From: CAZAQK01 sp964535825 | Lineage (GTDB): Bacteria; Pseudomonadota; Alphaproteobacteria; Rickettsiales; SXRF01 | NCBI GenBank assembly: GCA_964535825.1 | Contig: CAZHUC010000002.1 | Span: forward strand, 1-64,000 | Reading direction: 5' to 3' | DNA: 64,000 nucleotides | In this document: positions 49,572 through 59,104 of the stretch, in pieces | Layout of the letters: each line of letters opens with the position of its first letter | How positions within the stretch are numbered: the first letter of the stretch is position 1 | The notes under the pieces: model-generated | Told to the model about the DNA's origin: nothing | Databases searched by the model: none | What the model saw: the letters and a program-made list of their open reading frames with translations, nothing else | Position numbers and translations under genes: made by a program

Positions 49572-51063
49572 GATACATCACCGTAAGCCCGATGTATTTC
49601 CCCGATATAGTTTTATTTTTTTTGGCAGTATCATTTACCTCTGTGCCGTGCTTGCGATCACCGCCACAGGCAACGGTATGTTTGTGGATACAGACCCGCT
49701 TTGGCACTTAGCCGCTGGCGACTGGATACGCGCTCACAGTAGCCTGCCATTTTCGGATCCATGGTCTTTCACTACCACTGGTTACCAATGGCTCAATATT
49801 TCATGGGGATGGGATACGCTCTTCAGCTTCATTCATGAAACACTTGGCTGGCATGGTGCGTTTGCTCTGAATGCCATCACACTTTCTGCAACCATGATAA
49901 TAATATATAGCGTTTGCGCAGTGCGTAGCGGCAGTATTATCGCTGCACTCATCACCCTTGCGTTGCTTATGCCGCTGCTGGTCGTCAATGTCCGGCCTCT
50001 GCAGATCACTGCGCTCATGACCGCAGCTATGCTATTGATACTCGCCTGCACCGTTCGCAGGCAGTGCGGACTTTGCTGGCTTGCACTCATTCCTGTGCTC
50101 ACGGTGGTATGGGTCAATTCACACGGTGGATTTGTCATCGCCCCCATCCTGCTCGGTGCGTATTTCATCAACATGATACTTACAAAGAATGCCCCAATGG
50201 CGCGGGCATTGTTTACCACCGGTATCGCCACGGCGATCGCCATCATATGCAACCCGTATCACCTTACTATCATCGAGGCGGCGTGGCGTCCGCTTACCAC
50301 CTCAGCCAATCAGTTCATCATTGAATGGCAGCCTGTAACCACCAATCCAAAGAATCTTGTTACTTATGGCTTTGCCATATTATTCATCGTTATCGCCAGC
50401 CGTAAAGACAAAACCATTTTACTCATGGAGTATGTGTTGGCGTATTTCTGGCTGGTCATGGCAGTTACTTCCATGCGCCATATGATGGTGTTTGCGATCG
50501 TCGCAGCACCGATCGTCGCCTGTGGCATCGCGACAAACTGGCAGAGACTATGCAGCAAATTCCAGAAACTGCCACATAGCTTCGCATCTAGCTACAACAG
50601 CCGGAATGTTGCATTTTTAGGCCTTGTGATGTGCGCTGCTATGACCGCGTGGTTACCAACTGGCAGTGCTGCGAACTTGTATGGTCATAAGAACATATTA
50701 TACCCAACACTTAAGCCAGAGATTGATTTCATCAAGGAACATCACCCCGATTCAGATATGTTGATCGATTTTGATCTGGCGGCGATGGTTGTGTATGAAT
50801 CGCGTGGTGACGTGCCCGTATTCATAGACCCGCGCACGGAAACCGCCTTCCCGCCCGAAGTGATCAAGGATTATGACCGGTTCATCAAGGCTGCGCATGG
50901 ATGGGAAGAGATACTCGATAAATACGGCATTGATGGCATTATGCTTGCCAATGATACCGTCCCCAGCTTCCTGGATAGATTTTCCGAGCGTCGTGGCTGG
51001 AACGCAGTGTTCCGTGGACCTCTGGCCACAATTTTTATAAGGGATTCACATGAGAAGCATTGA
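49564..51063 (+). CDS. Multi-spanning membrane protein, GT-C-like (paralogue 2)
   Basis: A 499-residue paralogue of the protein at 46802, sharing DPLWHLAAGDWIRAH, SDPWSFTTTGYQWLNISWGWD, WVNSHGGFV, CNPY..IIE, RPLTT.AN..IIEWQPVT and PVFIDPRTETAFPPEV. Same topology: about ten membrane segments and a soluble C-terminal tail. The start overlaps carA by 8 bp, indicating coupling; its stop is 50 bp before the carB start. The role in the car operon is not evident; a GT-C-like transferase using a lipid-linked donor is a guess. Confidence 0.78.
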   Translation: MAEIHHRKPDVFPRYSFIFFGSIIYLCAVLAITATGNGMFVDTDPLWHLAAGDWIRAHSSLPFSDPWSFTTTGYQWLNISWGWDTLFSFIHETLGWHGAFALNAITLSATMIIIYSVCAVRSGSIIAALITLALLMPLLVVNVRPLQITALMTAAMLLILACTVRRQCGLCWLALIPVLTVVWVNSHGGFVIAPILLGAYFINMILTKNAPMARALFTTGIATAIAIICNPYHLTIIEAAWRPLTTSANQFIIEWQPVTTNPKNLVTYGFAILFIVIASRKDKTILLMEYVLAYFWLVMAVTSMRHMMVFAIVAAPIVACGIATNWQRLCSKFQKLPHSFASSYNSRNVAFLGLVMCAAMTAWLPTGSAANLYGHKNILYPTLKPEIDFIKEHHPDSDMLIDFDLAAMVVYESRGDVPVFIDPRTETAFPPEVIKDYDRFIKAAHGWEEILDKYGIDGIMLANDTVPSFLDRFSERRGWNAVFRGPLATIFIRDSHEKH

Positions 51064-51113
51064 CGAAGGGCAGCGCTTTCTCTACGTTCTGCGCCAGAAA
51101 ACAGGATCAAACC

Positions 51114-54100
51114 ATGCCTAAACGTACAGATATAAAATCCATCCTCATCATCGGCGCAGGCCCTATCGTCATCGGGCAGGCGTGCGAATTCGATTATTCC
51201 GGCTCGCAGGCATGCAAAATTCTCAAGGCGGAAGGTTATCGTGTCATTCTGGTGAACTCCAACCCTGCCACCATCATGACCGATCCTGAACTGGCGGATG
51301 CTACCTATATCGAACCTATCACCCCGGAGTTCGTTGAAAAGATCATTGCAAAAGAAAAGCCCGATGCATTGCTTCCTACCATGGGCGGACAAACCGCACT
51401 GAACTGTGCAAAAGCACTGGCAGAATCCGGTGTACTGAAAAAATATAACGTGGAATTGATTGGCGCGAAGCTGGAGAGCATCAACAAAGCGGAAGACCGC
51501 CTGCTCTTTGGTAAAGCGATGGCAAAGATTGGCCTTGAAGTGCCTAAGAATGCTGTTGTTGGCAGCATGGAAGATGCGCGCAAGGCACTCGATACCATTG
51601 GCCTGCCGGTGGTCATTCGCCCATCATTTACCATGGGTGGTGCTGGCGGTGGTATCGCTTATAACAAGGAAGAATTCGAGCAGATCGTATTCTCAGGCCT
51701 TGATGCATCACCAGTGAGTGAAGTGATGATCGATGAATCGGTACTCGGCTGGAAAGAGTATGAAATGGAAGTGGTGCGCGACAAAGCAGATAATTGCATC
51801 ATCGTCTGCTCCATCGAGAATGTTGACCCGATGGGCGTGCATACCGGTGACTCCATTACCGTTGCCCCTGCCCTGACCCTCACCGACAAAGAATACCAGA
51901 TCATGCGTAATGCATCCTTCGCGGTACTGCGCGAGATCGGCGTGGATACCGGCGGCTCGAACGTGCAGTTCGCGGTGAATCCGAAAGATGGCCGCATGGT
52001 GGTGATCGAGATGAACCCGCGCGTGTCACGCTCATCAGCGCTTGCTTCGAAAGCGACCGGCTTCCCGATTGCCAAAGTAGCTGCAAAGCTCGCTGTTGGC
52101 TACACACTCGATGAGATCGCCAATGACGTCACGAAAGTAACGCCGGCATCATTTGAACCAAGCATTGATTATGTGGTGACAAAGATCCCACGCTTTACCT
52201 TCGAGAAATTCCCGGGCGCAGAGCCGATGCTTACCACCGCGATGAAATCGGTGGGTGAATCCATGGCGATGGGGCGGAACTTTCAGGAGAGCCTGCAAAA
52301 AGCACTACGCTCGCTGGAAACTGGCCTTACTGGTCTTGATGAAGTGGAACTTGCGACCGCCGATGAAGCACGCGCCGCACTGGGCAAACCAACACCTGAC
52401 AGGTTGCTGGTTGCTGCACAGGCACTCAGGCTTGGCATCAGTGCAGAAGAGATCTGCGCCATTACCAAATATGACCCATGGTTCGTTGCACAGATCGAAG
52501 AGATCGTGAAACTGGAAGCCAGCATCCCACAATCAAACGGCAAAGATTTTGCGCTGTGTGAAGAGCATCTTGTAGCGCTAAAACGCGCAGGATTCTCTGA
52601 TGCACGCATTGCAAAACTCGCCAATGTAAAAGTTGCGGATGTGGCAGGCTGGAGAAAGAAATATGATCTCCACCCTGTCTATAAACGCGTGGATACCTGC
52701 GCAGCAGAGTTTGAAAGCAACACGCCATACATGTATTCCACCTATGATTTTGAGTGTGAATCACAGCCTACCGATAAAGAAAAGGTCATTATCCTCGGCG
52801 GTGGCCCGAACCGTATCGGCCAGGGTATCGAGTTCGATTATTGCTGCGTACATGCAGCTTACGCGCTGAAAGAAGCAGGCTACGAGACCATCATGGTCAA
52901 CTGCAACCCGGAAACTGTTTCCACCGATTATGACACTTCCGACCGTCTGTACTTCGAACCGCTGACGGCCGAAGATGTCTTCGAGATCATCCACACCGAA
53001 AAGAAGAACGGAAAAGTAAAAGGCGTGATCGTGCAGTTCGGTGGACAAACACCGCTTAAACTTGCACGCGCGCTGGAAAAAGAATTCGGCAAAGATATCA
53101 TTATTGGTACATCGCCTGATTCAATCGACCTCGCCGAAGACCGCGACCGCTTCCGCGCACTCATTGAAAAATTAAAATTGAAGCAGCCTAATAGCGGCAT
53201 TGGCTACAGCGCTGAGGAAGTCCTGAAAGCCGCAAATTCCATAGGTTTCCCGCTGCTCGTACGTCCATCGTATGTACTGGGTGGACGTGCCATGGCGATC
53301 ATGCATGACACGCCAAGCCTCGAAAAATATATCGGTGAGATCACCAAAATGTTCGGCGACGGCCCGATATTGGTGGATGCGTACCTGAAGGATGCCACCG
53401 AACTGGATGTCGATTGTTTGTCTGATGGCAACGATGTACAGATCGCAGGTATCATGCAGCATATCGAAGAAGCAGGTATTCACTCCGGCGATTCCGCCTG
53501 CTCGCTGCCTGCTTATTCCCTGCCGGATCATATTCTCAAAGAAATCGAATCACAGGCACGAAGCCTTGCTAAAGAACTCAAAGTGATCGGCCTGATGAAC
53601 GTGCAGTTCGCGGTGAAAGATGATGTGGTGTACCTCATCGAAGTGAACCCGCGCGCCAGCCGCACCGTGCCATTCGTTGCAAAATCTACCGGCGTGCCAG
53701 TTGCCAAGATCGCAGCACGGCTCATGGCCGGCGAGAAGCTTTCCAGCTTTAAGCTGCAAAAAGGCAAAGCGTTGCAGCATGTGGCCGTCAAAGAATCTGT
53801 GTTCCCATTTGCCCGCTTCCCTGGAGTAGATGTGATCCTTGGGCCAGAAATGAAATCAACCGGCGAAGCCATGGGCATAGACCGCGACTTCCCACGCGCC
53901 TTTGCGAAATCTCAGCTTTCTGCTGGCAGCACCATTCCAAGATCAGGTACGGTGTTCATCTCTGTGAAGGAATCCGACAAACCGGCCATCACCAGCATCG
54001 CCAAAGGACTGGTGGCGCAAGGTTTCTCTATCATTGCCACACGCGGCACGGCCAAACACCTGCAACAAGCAGGCATTTCGGCAGAAGTGGTAAACAAGGT

Positions 54101-54344
54101 ACTCGAAGGCAGGCCGCATATCGTAGATATGCTTAAGGATGGTAAGATCGCACTGGTCATCAACACCACCGAAGGTGCGCAGGCCATTGCCGACTCATTC
54201 TCCATCCGCCGCACGACGCTCCTGAACAAGATCCCGTACTACACCACGGTGGCGGGCGCACAGGCTGCCGTTTTTGCCATCGCCGCCATCAAAGAAGGCG
54301 AAGGGCTTGACGTGCGGCCTATACAATCGTATTTTGCTGCTTAG
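51114..54344 (+). CDS. carB: Carbamoyl-phosphate synthase large subunit
   Basis: Large subunit (1076 residues) with two ATP-grasp halves. The N-terminus MPKRTDIKSILIIGAGPIVI is standard; the start at 51114 is supported by AGGA 7 nt upstream, rather than the ORF start at 51060. First carboxyphosphate half to about residue 400, oligomerisation region to about 555, second carbamate-phosphorylating half from IILGGGPNRIGQGIEFDY, and the C-terminal allosteric MGS-like domain with FISVKESDKPA and ARGTAKHLQQAG. All motifs intact. Confidence 0.98.
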   Translation: MPKRTDIKSILIIGAGPIVIGQACEFDYSGSQACKILKAEGYRVILVNSNPATIMTDPELADATYIEPITPEFVEKIIAKEKPDALLPTMGGQTALNCAKALAESGVLKKYNVELIGAKLESINKAEDRLLFGKAMAKIGLEVPKNAVVGSMEDARKALDTIGLPVVIRPSFTMGGAGGGIAYNKEEFEQIVFSGLDASPVSEVMIDESVLGWKEYEMEVVRDKADNCIIVCSIENVDPMGVHTGDSITVAPALTLTDKEYQIMRNASFAVLREIGVDTGGSNVQFAVNPKDGRMVVIEMNPRVSRSSALASKATGFPIAKVAAKLAVGYTLDEIANDVTKVTPASFEPSIDYVVTKIPRFTFEKFPGAEPMLTTAMKSVGESMAMGRNFQESLQKALRSLETGLTGLDEVELATADEARAALGKPTPDRLLVAAQALRLGISAEEICAITKYDPWFVAQIEEIVKLEASIPQSNGKDFALCEEHLVALKRAGFSDARIAKLANVKVADVAGWRKKYDLHPVYKRVDTCAAEFESNTPYMYSTYDFECESQPTDKEKVIILGGGPNRIGQGIEFDYCCVHAAYALKEAGYETIMVNCNPETVSTDYDTSDRLYFEPLTAEDVFEIIHTEKKNGKVKGVIVQFGGQTPLKLARALEKEFGKDIIIGTSPDSIDLAEDRDRFRALIEKLKLKQPNSGIGYSAEEVLKAANSIGFPLLVRPSYVLGGRAMAIMHDTPSLEKYIGEITKMFGDGPILVDAYLKDATELDVDCLSDGNDVQIAGIMQHIEEAGIHSGDSACSLPAYSLPDHILKEIESQARSLAKELKVIGLMNVQFAVKDDVVYLIEVNPRASRTVPFVAKSTGVPVAKIAARLMAGEKLSSFKLQKGKALQHVAVKESVFPFARFPGVDVILGPEMKSTGEAMGIDRDFPRAFAKSQLSAGSTIPRSGTVFISVKESDKPAITSIAKGLVAQGFSIIATRGTAKHLQQAGISAEVVNKVLEGRPHIVDMLKDGKIALVINTTEGAQAIADSFSIRRTTLLNKIPYYTTVAGAQAAVFAIAAIKEGEGLDVRPIQSYFAA

Positions 54345-54420
54345 TAAGTGCTGAGAACTCAGTACCGGCTCTAGGCTGATGCCTTAGCCCGGTGTGCTGG
54401 ACTCAGCACTCTGCACTTAT
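54343..54420. repeat. Palindromic element between carB and greA
   Basis: AGTGCTGAG (left) pairs with CTCAGCACT (right), and the outer TAAGTGC with GCACTTA, so alternative stems of 9 and 7 bp are possible across about 78 bp. The inner part contains GGCT...AGCC. No T run follows. It overlaps the carB stop. Confidence 0.5.
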
Positions 54421-54430
54421 AGGATAGACC

Positions 54431-54904
54431 ATGGAAAAGATTCCCTTTACCGCCGCTGGCTTTGCCAAGGTAGAAGCAGAACTGAAACACCGTAAATCGG
54501 TGGAACGTCCGGCCATCATTCAGGCGATCGCTGAAGGCCGCGCGCATGGTGACCTGTCCGAGAACGCGGAATACCACGCGGCTAAAGAAAAGCAGTCGTT
54601 CAATGAAGGACGCATCAAGGAGCTGGAGGCTGTGGTCTCGCGCGCTGATGTGATCGATGTAAAAGCACTCTCTGGCAATACCATCAAATTCGGTGCCACA
54701 GTGAAACTGGTGGATGTAGATTCCGATAAAGAGACCAGCTACCAGATCGTAGGTGAGTATGAGGCCGATATCGACCAGCGTCAGGTATCCATCACCGCCC
54801 CTATTGCCCGTGCACTCATCGGCAAAAAAGTGGGCGATAGCGTAGAAGTTAAATCTCCAGGCGGCACGAAAGAATATGAAGTGCTCGCTGTGAATTACAA
54901 ATAA
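54431..54904 (+). CDS. greA: Transcription elongation factor GreA
   Basis: Factor of 157 residues that rescues backtracked RNA polymerase. N-terminal coiled coil (about residues 1-75) with the two acidic tip residues in DLSENAEYHAAK, and a C-terminal globular domain beginning near 80 with SYQIVGEYEADI and the IARALIGKKVGDSVEVKSPGGTKEYEVL ending. It follows carB as in many Alphaproteobacteria. The next gene starts directly at its stop codon. Confidence 0.97.
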   Translation: MEKIPFTAAGFAKVEAELKHRKSVERPAIIQAIAEGRAHGDLSENAEYHAAKEKQSFNEGRIKELEAVVSRADVIDVKALSGNTIKFGATVKLVDVDSDKETSYQIVGEYEADIDQRQVSITAPIARALIGKKVGDSVEVKSPGGTKEYEVLAVNYK

Positions 54905-56098
54905 GTGGAAGCGCGCCACACCGATTTTCTGATTATCGGTGGCGGCATTATTGGCCTTGCGCTGGCGCGGGAGCTTAAGGGCAGGTTTCCTGCCAAGCAC
55001 ATCACCATTATTGAAAAAGAACCCGAGCTTGCCTTCCATGGCAGCGGACGTAATTCCGGCGTGCTGCATGCCGGTTTCTATTATTCGGCCGACTCACTGA
55101 AAGCCCAGTTCTGCCGGGACGGTAATCGCTTGATGAAAGAGTATGTGGCAAAACACAAGCTGCATATCAACCCGTGCGGCAAAGTGGTTGTTGCCAAGGA
55201 TGAAGCCGAGTGGCACACCGTGCATGAACTCAAGCGGCGCGGCGATGTGAATGGCGTGAACGTATCCATCATCACCCAAGGGCAACTGGATGCCATCGAA
55301 CCTAACGGAAAAACACACAAGGAAGCCCTGCTCTCACCGGATACTGCAACGGTTGATCCCATAGAGATATGCCAGACACTGGCGAAAGAACTGAAAGAAA
55401 GCGGCGTGGATATTTTACTCGCCCATCCATACATTTCGCGCGATCAGGGCAATAGAATACGCGCCGGCAATATTCATATCACTGCAGAAAAGATATTTAA
55501 TTGTGCAGGTTTGTATGCTGACCGCGTGGCAAAAGATTTTGGCTTCTGCAATGATTACACCATCATTCCTTTCAAGGGCATTCACCTTATCTCGAATGCC
55601 ACACCTATCGTGCGTTCACTGATATACCCAGTACCTAACCTGAAGAATCCATTCCTTGGTGTGCATTTCAATATCACGGTGGATGGCCGCGTAAAGATCG
55701 GCCCAACCGCGATTCCCGCCTTCTGGCGTGAGAATTACAGTGGCCTCTCCAACTTCAAGCTGGATGAACTGGTTGCTATTGGTGCGTGGGAACTTAAACT
55801 CCTTGCCACCGATGCGTTCAACTTCCGCGCACTCGCGTGGGAAGAGATACAAAAATACAATCGTAATCATCTGCTGAATCTGGTGCGGCCAATGGTGAAG
55901 CACCTTGATGATGCACAGTTCAATACATGGTTGCGCCCTGGCATTCGCGCTCAGCTGCTGAATAAGAAGACCTTGCAACTGGTGCAGGATTTTACGGTAG
56001 AGGGCGATAAAGATTCCGTGCATGTGCTGAATGCCGTATCGCCCGGATTTACCTCCAGCTTTGCTTTTGCGAAGTGGATCGTGGATAAATACGCTTAG
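54905..56098 (+). CDS. lhgO: L-2-hydroxyglutarate oxidase-like FAD protein
   Basis: A 397-residue DAO-family flavoprotein. FAD loop DFLIIGGGIIGLALARELKG near the N-terminus, with HGSGRNSGVLHAGFYY, a hallmark of LhgO, and the C-terminal NAVSPGFTSSFAFAKWIVD. It would oxidise L-2-hydroxyglutarate to 2-oxoglutarate and pass electrons to quinone. GTG start at 54905, immediately after greA's stop, without a clear ribosome site, so translation is probably coupled to greA. It converges with panB by 4 bp overlap. The exact substrate in the DAO family is inferred. Confidence 0.85.
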   Translation: MEARHTDFLIIGGGIIGLALARELKGRFPAKHITIIEKEPELAFHGSGRNSGVLHAGFYYSADSLKAQFCRDGNRLMKEYVAKHKLHINPCGKVVVAKDEAEWHTVHELKRRGDVNGVNVSIITQGQLDAIEPNGKTHKEALLSPDTATVDPIEICQTLAKELKESGVDILLAHPYISRDQGNRIRAGNIHITAEKIFNCAGLYADRVAKDFGFCNDYTIIPFKGIHLISNATPIVRSLIYPVPNLKNPFLGVHFNITVDGRVKIGPTAIPAFWRENYSGLSNFKLDELVAIGAWELKLLATDAFNFRALAWEEIQKYNRNHLLNLVRPMVKHLDDAQFNTWLRPGIRAQLLNKKTLQLVQDFTVEGDKDSVHVLNAVSPGFTSSFAFAKWIVDKYA

Positions 56099-56904
56099 GA
56101 TTTCTTCTTGCCCGAGAAATAATAATCAGCACTTGGAAATTTGCGCGCTTTCACTTCATCCGCATATTTTTTGACAGCCTTGCTGATGGCCACTTCAAGA
56201 TTTTCATACTTCTTCACAAAGCTTGGCGCATAACCGCCCATGCCCAGCATATCATCGATCACCAGCACCTGCCCGTCACACGCAGGCGATGCGCCGATAC
56301 CGATGGTTGGGATGGAAAGCTTCTTGCTGATGTCACGCGCCACTTGTTCCTGCGTGCCTTCCAGCACCATGGAAAATGCACCGGCTTTCTGCACGGCAAG
56401 CGCGTTCTCTAAAATAAGTTTGGCTTCCTTGGTATCACGCCCGCGATAACGATACCCACCCAGCGCATGTACATGCTGCGGCATAAGCCCGACATGCCCC
56501 ATTACCGGTATGCCACGCTCAACAAGATAGGAAATCGTTTCTGCCATTTCCTTACCGCCTTCAAGTTTCACTGCACCTGCACCGGTTTCTGTCATGACGC
56601 GTGCCGCTGACATGAATGCCTGTTCTTTCGATGCCTGATAACTGCCAAACGGCATATCAACAACAACGAGCGCACGCTTCGATGATCTCACCACAGCCTT
56701 GCCATGCGCGATCATTATATCGAGTGGTACGGCCAGTGTATTCTCCATGCCATACACCACCATGCCGAGCGAATCACCCACCAACAAGATGTCCACATGT
56801 TCATCAAGGATGCGCGCAACCGGCGCAGTGTATGCTGTGAGCACTACGATCGGCGTTTCTCCCTTGCGGGAGGCGATATCAATGACAGAGAGTCGTTTTT
56901 TCAT
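56095..56904 (-). CDS. panB: 3-methyl-2-oxobutanoate hydroxymethyltransferase
   Basis: First enzyme of pantothenate synthesis, forming ketopantoate from ketoisovalerate and methylene-THF. TIM-barrel of 269 residues with LLVGDSLGMVVYGMENTL near residues 40-58, VKLEGG near 113-118, GHVGLMPQ and VLVIDDMLGMGG. Catalytic acid and Mg ligands are conserved. It is 3 bp downstream of the sensor kinase on the same strand. Confidence 0.96.
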   Translation of the reverse strand: MKKRLSVIDIASRKGETPIVVLTAYTAPVARILDEHVDILLVGDSLGMVVYGMENTLAVPLDIMIAHGKAVVRSSKRALVVVDMPFGSYQASKEQAFMSAARVMTETGAGAVKLEGGKEMAETISYLVERGIPVMGHVGLMPQHVHALGGYRYRGRDTKEAKLILENALAVQKAGAFSMVLEGTQEQVARDISKKLSIPTIGIGASPACDGQVLVIDDMLGMGGYAPSFVKKYENLEVAISKAVKKYADEVKARKFPSADYYFSGKKKS

Positions 56905-56907
56905 GTC

Positions 56908-58368
56908 TTAGGTAATATACTTGATGATGAGCCCTTCCCTCTCTTTTAGCTCACGAGGCAGGGTAAAGACAATAGTTGTGCCGACATTTACTTCACTTTC
57001 AATGGTAAATTTTCCCCCCATGATCTCCACGAACTTCTTGGTGAGCGGCAATCCGAGGCCTGTACCCTCATATTTACGGGAGAAAGTGCTGTCTACCTGC
57101 CCAAAAGGCGACATCGCACGGGAAATATCCTTAGGGGCGATACCGATACCGGTATCTTTAACCTCAAAGGAATAGGTATCGTCAGCGGCATTGCGCCATG
57201 CGCTCACGCGCACCTCACCACCGGCCGGGGTAAATTTAACCGCATTTGACAGCAGGTTAAGCAGGATCTGCTTAAATTTCTTATTATCTGTCAGCATAAT
57301 AACTGCATCCTTAGGCAGCGCTTCTGATAATTTTACCTTGGCCGATTCAGCACGCGGGCTAACCAGGCGCATACTATTCTGTATCAGTTTGGTAGCATTG
57401 GTCTCAGAGACCTCGAGCTCCAGCTTGCCGGCCTCCGCTTTTGAATAATCCAGAATATCATTGATCAGGCTGAGCAAATGCACGCCAGAGGAGTGAATAT
57501 CACTGATGTAATCGTGATATTTCTTGTTATCCATCGGCGCGATGACCTCATTCTTGATGATGTCAGAAAAGCCGATCACCGCATTCAGCGGCGTGCGTAA
57601 TTCATGGCTGATATTGGCAAGGAACTGTGACTTCTCGCGGTTCTGTGCTTCTGCGGTCGCGGCAGCTTCTGCCAACTCGATATTGGCTTCATGTTGCCTT
57701 GCGATGATACCTTCTGCCCTGCGTGAGCTGAATATCACAATGGCCAAGAATATCATGAACAGCAGTACGATGCCGGATGTGCTGTATAGCTGAAGGTAGC
57801 TGGCATATTCCTTGGTTGCGGAAATATCATAGATCATTTCCAGCGCGCCATCGAGTTCACCAGCTGTAGTACGAATAGGGATCAGCGATTGTAATACGCT
57901 GGCGTTGGAATTTCCCTGCAATGCCACGCCATCGAGCACATTATTTTTTACCGCAATCGAACGCAGCTCTAGTGCAACAAAAGCTTTATCGGGTGATGCA
58001 TTCTTATCCATCAGTTTGTTTTGCTCGGAAGTATTCACGCTCATGAGCAACATACCCGCTGCATTATAGATATTAATGCGCAGCTGCGGCATATGCTGGA
58101 AGTGACGCAAGGTCTCGCGTGCAAATTCCACTACCTGCGAATTGCTGCCAAGCGCAGATGGATTACTGGTTGCTAGCGGAACGATCACATCGCGGTACTT
58201 TTTCCAAACACTCTCGGTATAACTCTTTGCCAGACTCCGGTTATTATGTTCAACCGTAAGCAGCGTGTGTTCCATGACGGCCTTGTTCAGCCCGATACCT
58301 GCCAATATCGCGATAATGACGATAAGCATGATACTTATAAGGCTGAAGATGCGTAGATTACTGAACAT
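56908..58368 (-). CDS. Membrane-bound sensor histidine kinase
   Basis: A 486-residue kinase with two membrane helices (about 9-29 and 199-215) enclosing a periplasmic sensor of about 170 residues. The dimerisation/phosphoacceptor region has His255 in ISHELRTPLNAVIGF, followed by the ATP-binding region with N-box KQILLNLLSNAVKFT, G1 DTGIGIAP and the G2 GTGLGLPLTKKF. There is no receiver domain and no response regulator nearby, so it is an orphan kinase here. The sensor is of unknown type; ligand not evident. panB lies immediately downstream. Confidence 0.9.
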   Translation of the reverse strand: MFSNLRIFSLISIMLIVIIAILAGIGLNKAVMEHTLLTVEHNNRSLAKSYTESVWKKYRDVIVPLATSNPSALGSNSQVVEFARETLRHFQHMPQLRINIYNAAGMLLMSVNTSEQNKLMDKNASPDKAFVALELRSIAVKNNVLDGVALQGNSNASVLQSLIPIRTTAGELDGALEMIYDISATKEYASYLQLYSTSGIVLLFMIFLAIVIFSSRRAEGIIARQHEANIELAEAAATAEAQNREKSQFLANISHELRTPLNAVIGFSDIIKNEVIAPMDNKKYHDYISDIHSSGVHLLSLINDILDYSKAEAGKLELEVSETNATKLIQNSMRLVSPRAESAKVKLSEALPKDAVIMLTDNKKFKQILLNLLSNAVKFTPAGGEVRVSAWRNAADDTYSFEVKDTGIGIAPKDISRAMSPFGQVDSTFSRKYEGTGLGLPLTKKFVEIMGGKFTIESEVNVGTTIVFTLPRELKEREGLIIKYIT

Positions 58369-58501
58369 GGATAAAACACACTTTTGGCATGATATTCCCT
58401 GAAGTATATTCCATTTACCTTAAGAATTAGTTGCCGGGGTTTCTTATCAAGTAGTGGATTTTTCAATAAAAATTGGTTAATTTTTGGCGTAAGATGGGCT
58501 A

Positions 58502-58530
58502 TTGACACCGGGGCGCTACATCGCTATAAA
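58502..58530 (+). promoter_or_regulatory. Sigma-70 promoter of rpmH
   Basis: A near-perfect promoter: TTGACA (58502-58507), 17-nt spacer, TATAAA (58525-58530). Start point near 58537, 36 nt before the rpmH ATG. It probably drives rpmH-rnpA-yidD-yidC-engB-argB. Confidence 0.8.
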
Positions 58531-58572
58531 GCTCTTCCTTTAACAAAAACAGAGATTTTCCGGGGATTTCCC

Positions 58573-58707
58573 ATGAAAAGAACATATCAGCCAAGCAAGA
58601 TCGTCCGTAAGCGCCGTCATGGATTCCGCTCGCGTATGGCAACCGTTGGTGGCCGCCGCGTTATCGCTGCCCGCCGTGCCAAAGGTCGCAAGCGCTTAAG
58701 CGCGTAA
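58573..58707 (+). CDS. rpmH: 50S ribosomal protein L34
   Basis: A 44-residue basic protein beginning MKRTYQPSKIVRKRRHGFRS and ending AAR.AKGRKRLSA, the standard L34 sequence. It heads the conserved cluster leading to argB and has a strong promoter. The L34-RnpA-YidD-YidC-EngB order is universal enough in Alphaproteobacteria to confirm the call. Confidence 0.97.
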   Translation: MKRTYQPSKIVRKRRHGFRSRMATVGGRRVIAARRAKGRKRLSA

Positions 58708-58719
58708 TATCGTTCCCGT

Positions 58720-59082
58720 ATGAATGCGGGGCAACAAAAACTCACTACCATCAAATCACGCCGTGATTTTCTGGCTGCCTCTCGTGGCAAGCGCTGGGTC
58801 ACGCCTAGCTTTGTTCTGCTTACCTTAAAGCGCGCCGATGACCACCCGGTAACTGATATTCCAAGGATCGGTTACACCGTCACGAAAAAAATGGGTAATG
58901 CAGCTCAGCGCAACCGTATTCGCCGCAGACTGCGCCATGCAGCGGTACAAATTGCCTCCGCACACACTCTGCCCGCACATGACTATGTCATCATTTCGCG
59001 TGAAGCCGCGCTTACTTGCGAATTTTCTGCCCTGCTGCGCGACATGGAGTTTGCATTTTCACGAATACACGCTAATAAGTAA
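58720..59082 (+). CDS. rnpA: Ribonuclease P protein component
   Basis: A 120-residue basic protein partner of the RNase P RNA at 7411. The RNR motif NAAQRNRIRRRLRHAA (about residues 65-80) and the IKSRRDFLAASRGKRW N-terminus are diagnostic. It lies 12 bp after rpmH, and the yidD gene begins 22 bp after its stop. Confidence 0.94.
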   Translation: MNAGQQKLTTIKSRRDFLAASRGKRWVTPSFVLLTLKRADDHPVTDIPRIGYTVTKKMGNAAQRNRIRRRLRHAAVQIASAHTLPAHDYVIISREAALTCEFSALLRDMEFAFSRIHANK

Positions 59083-59104
59083 CCCTCCGTATCAAAAGGT
59101 TATC

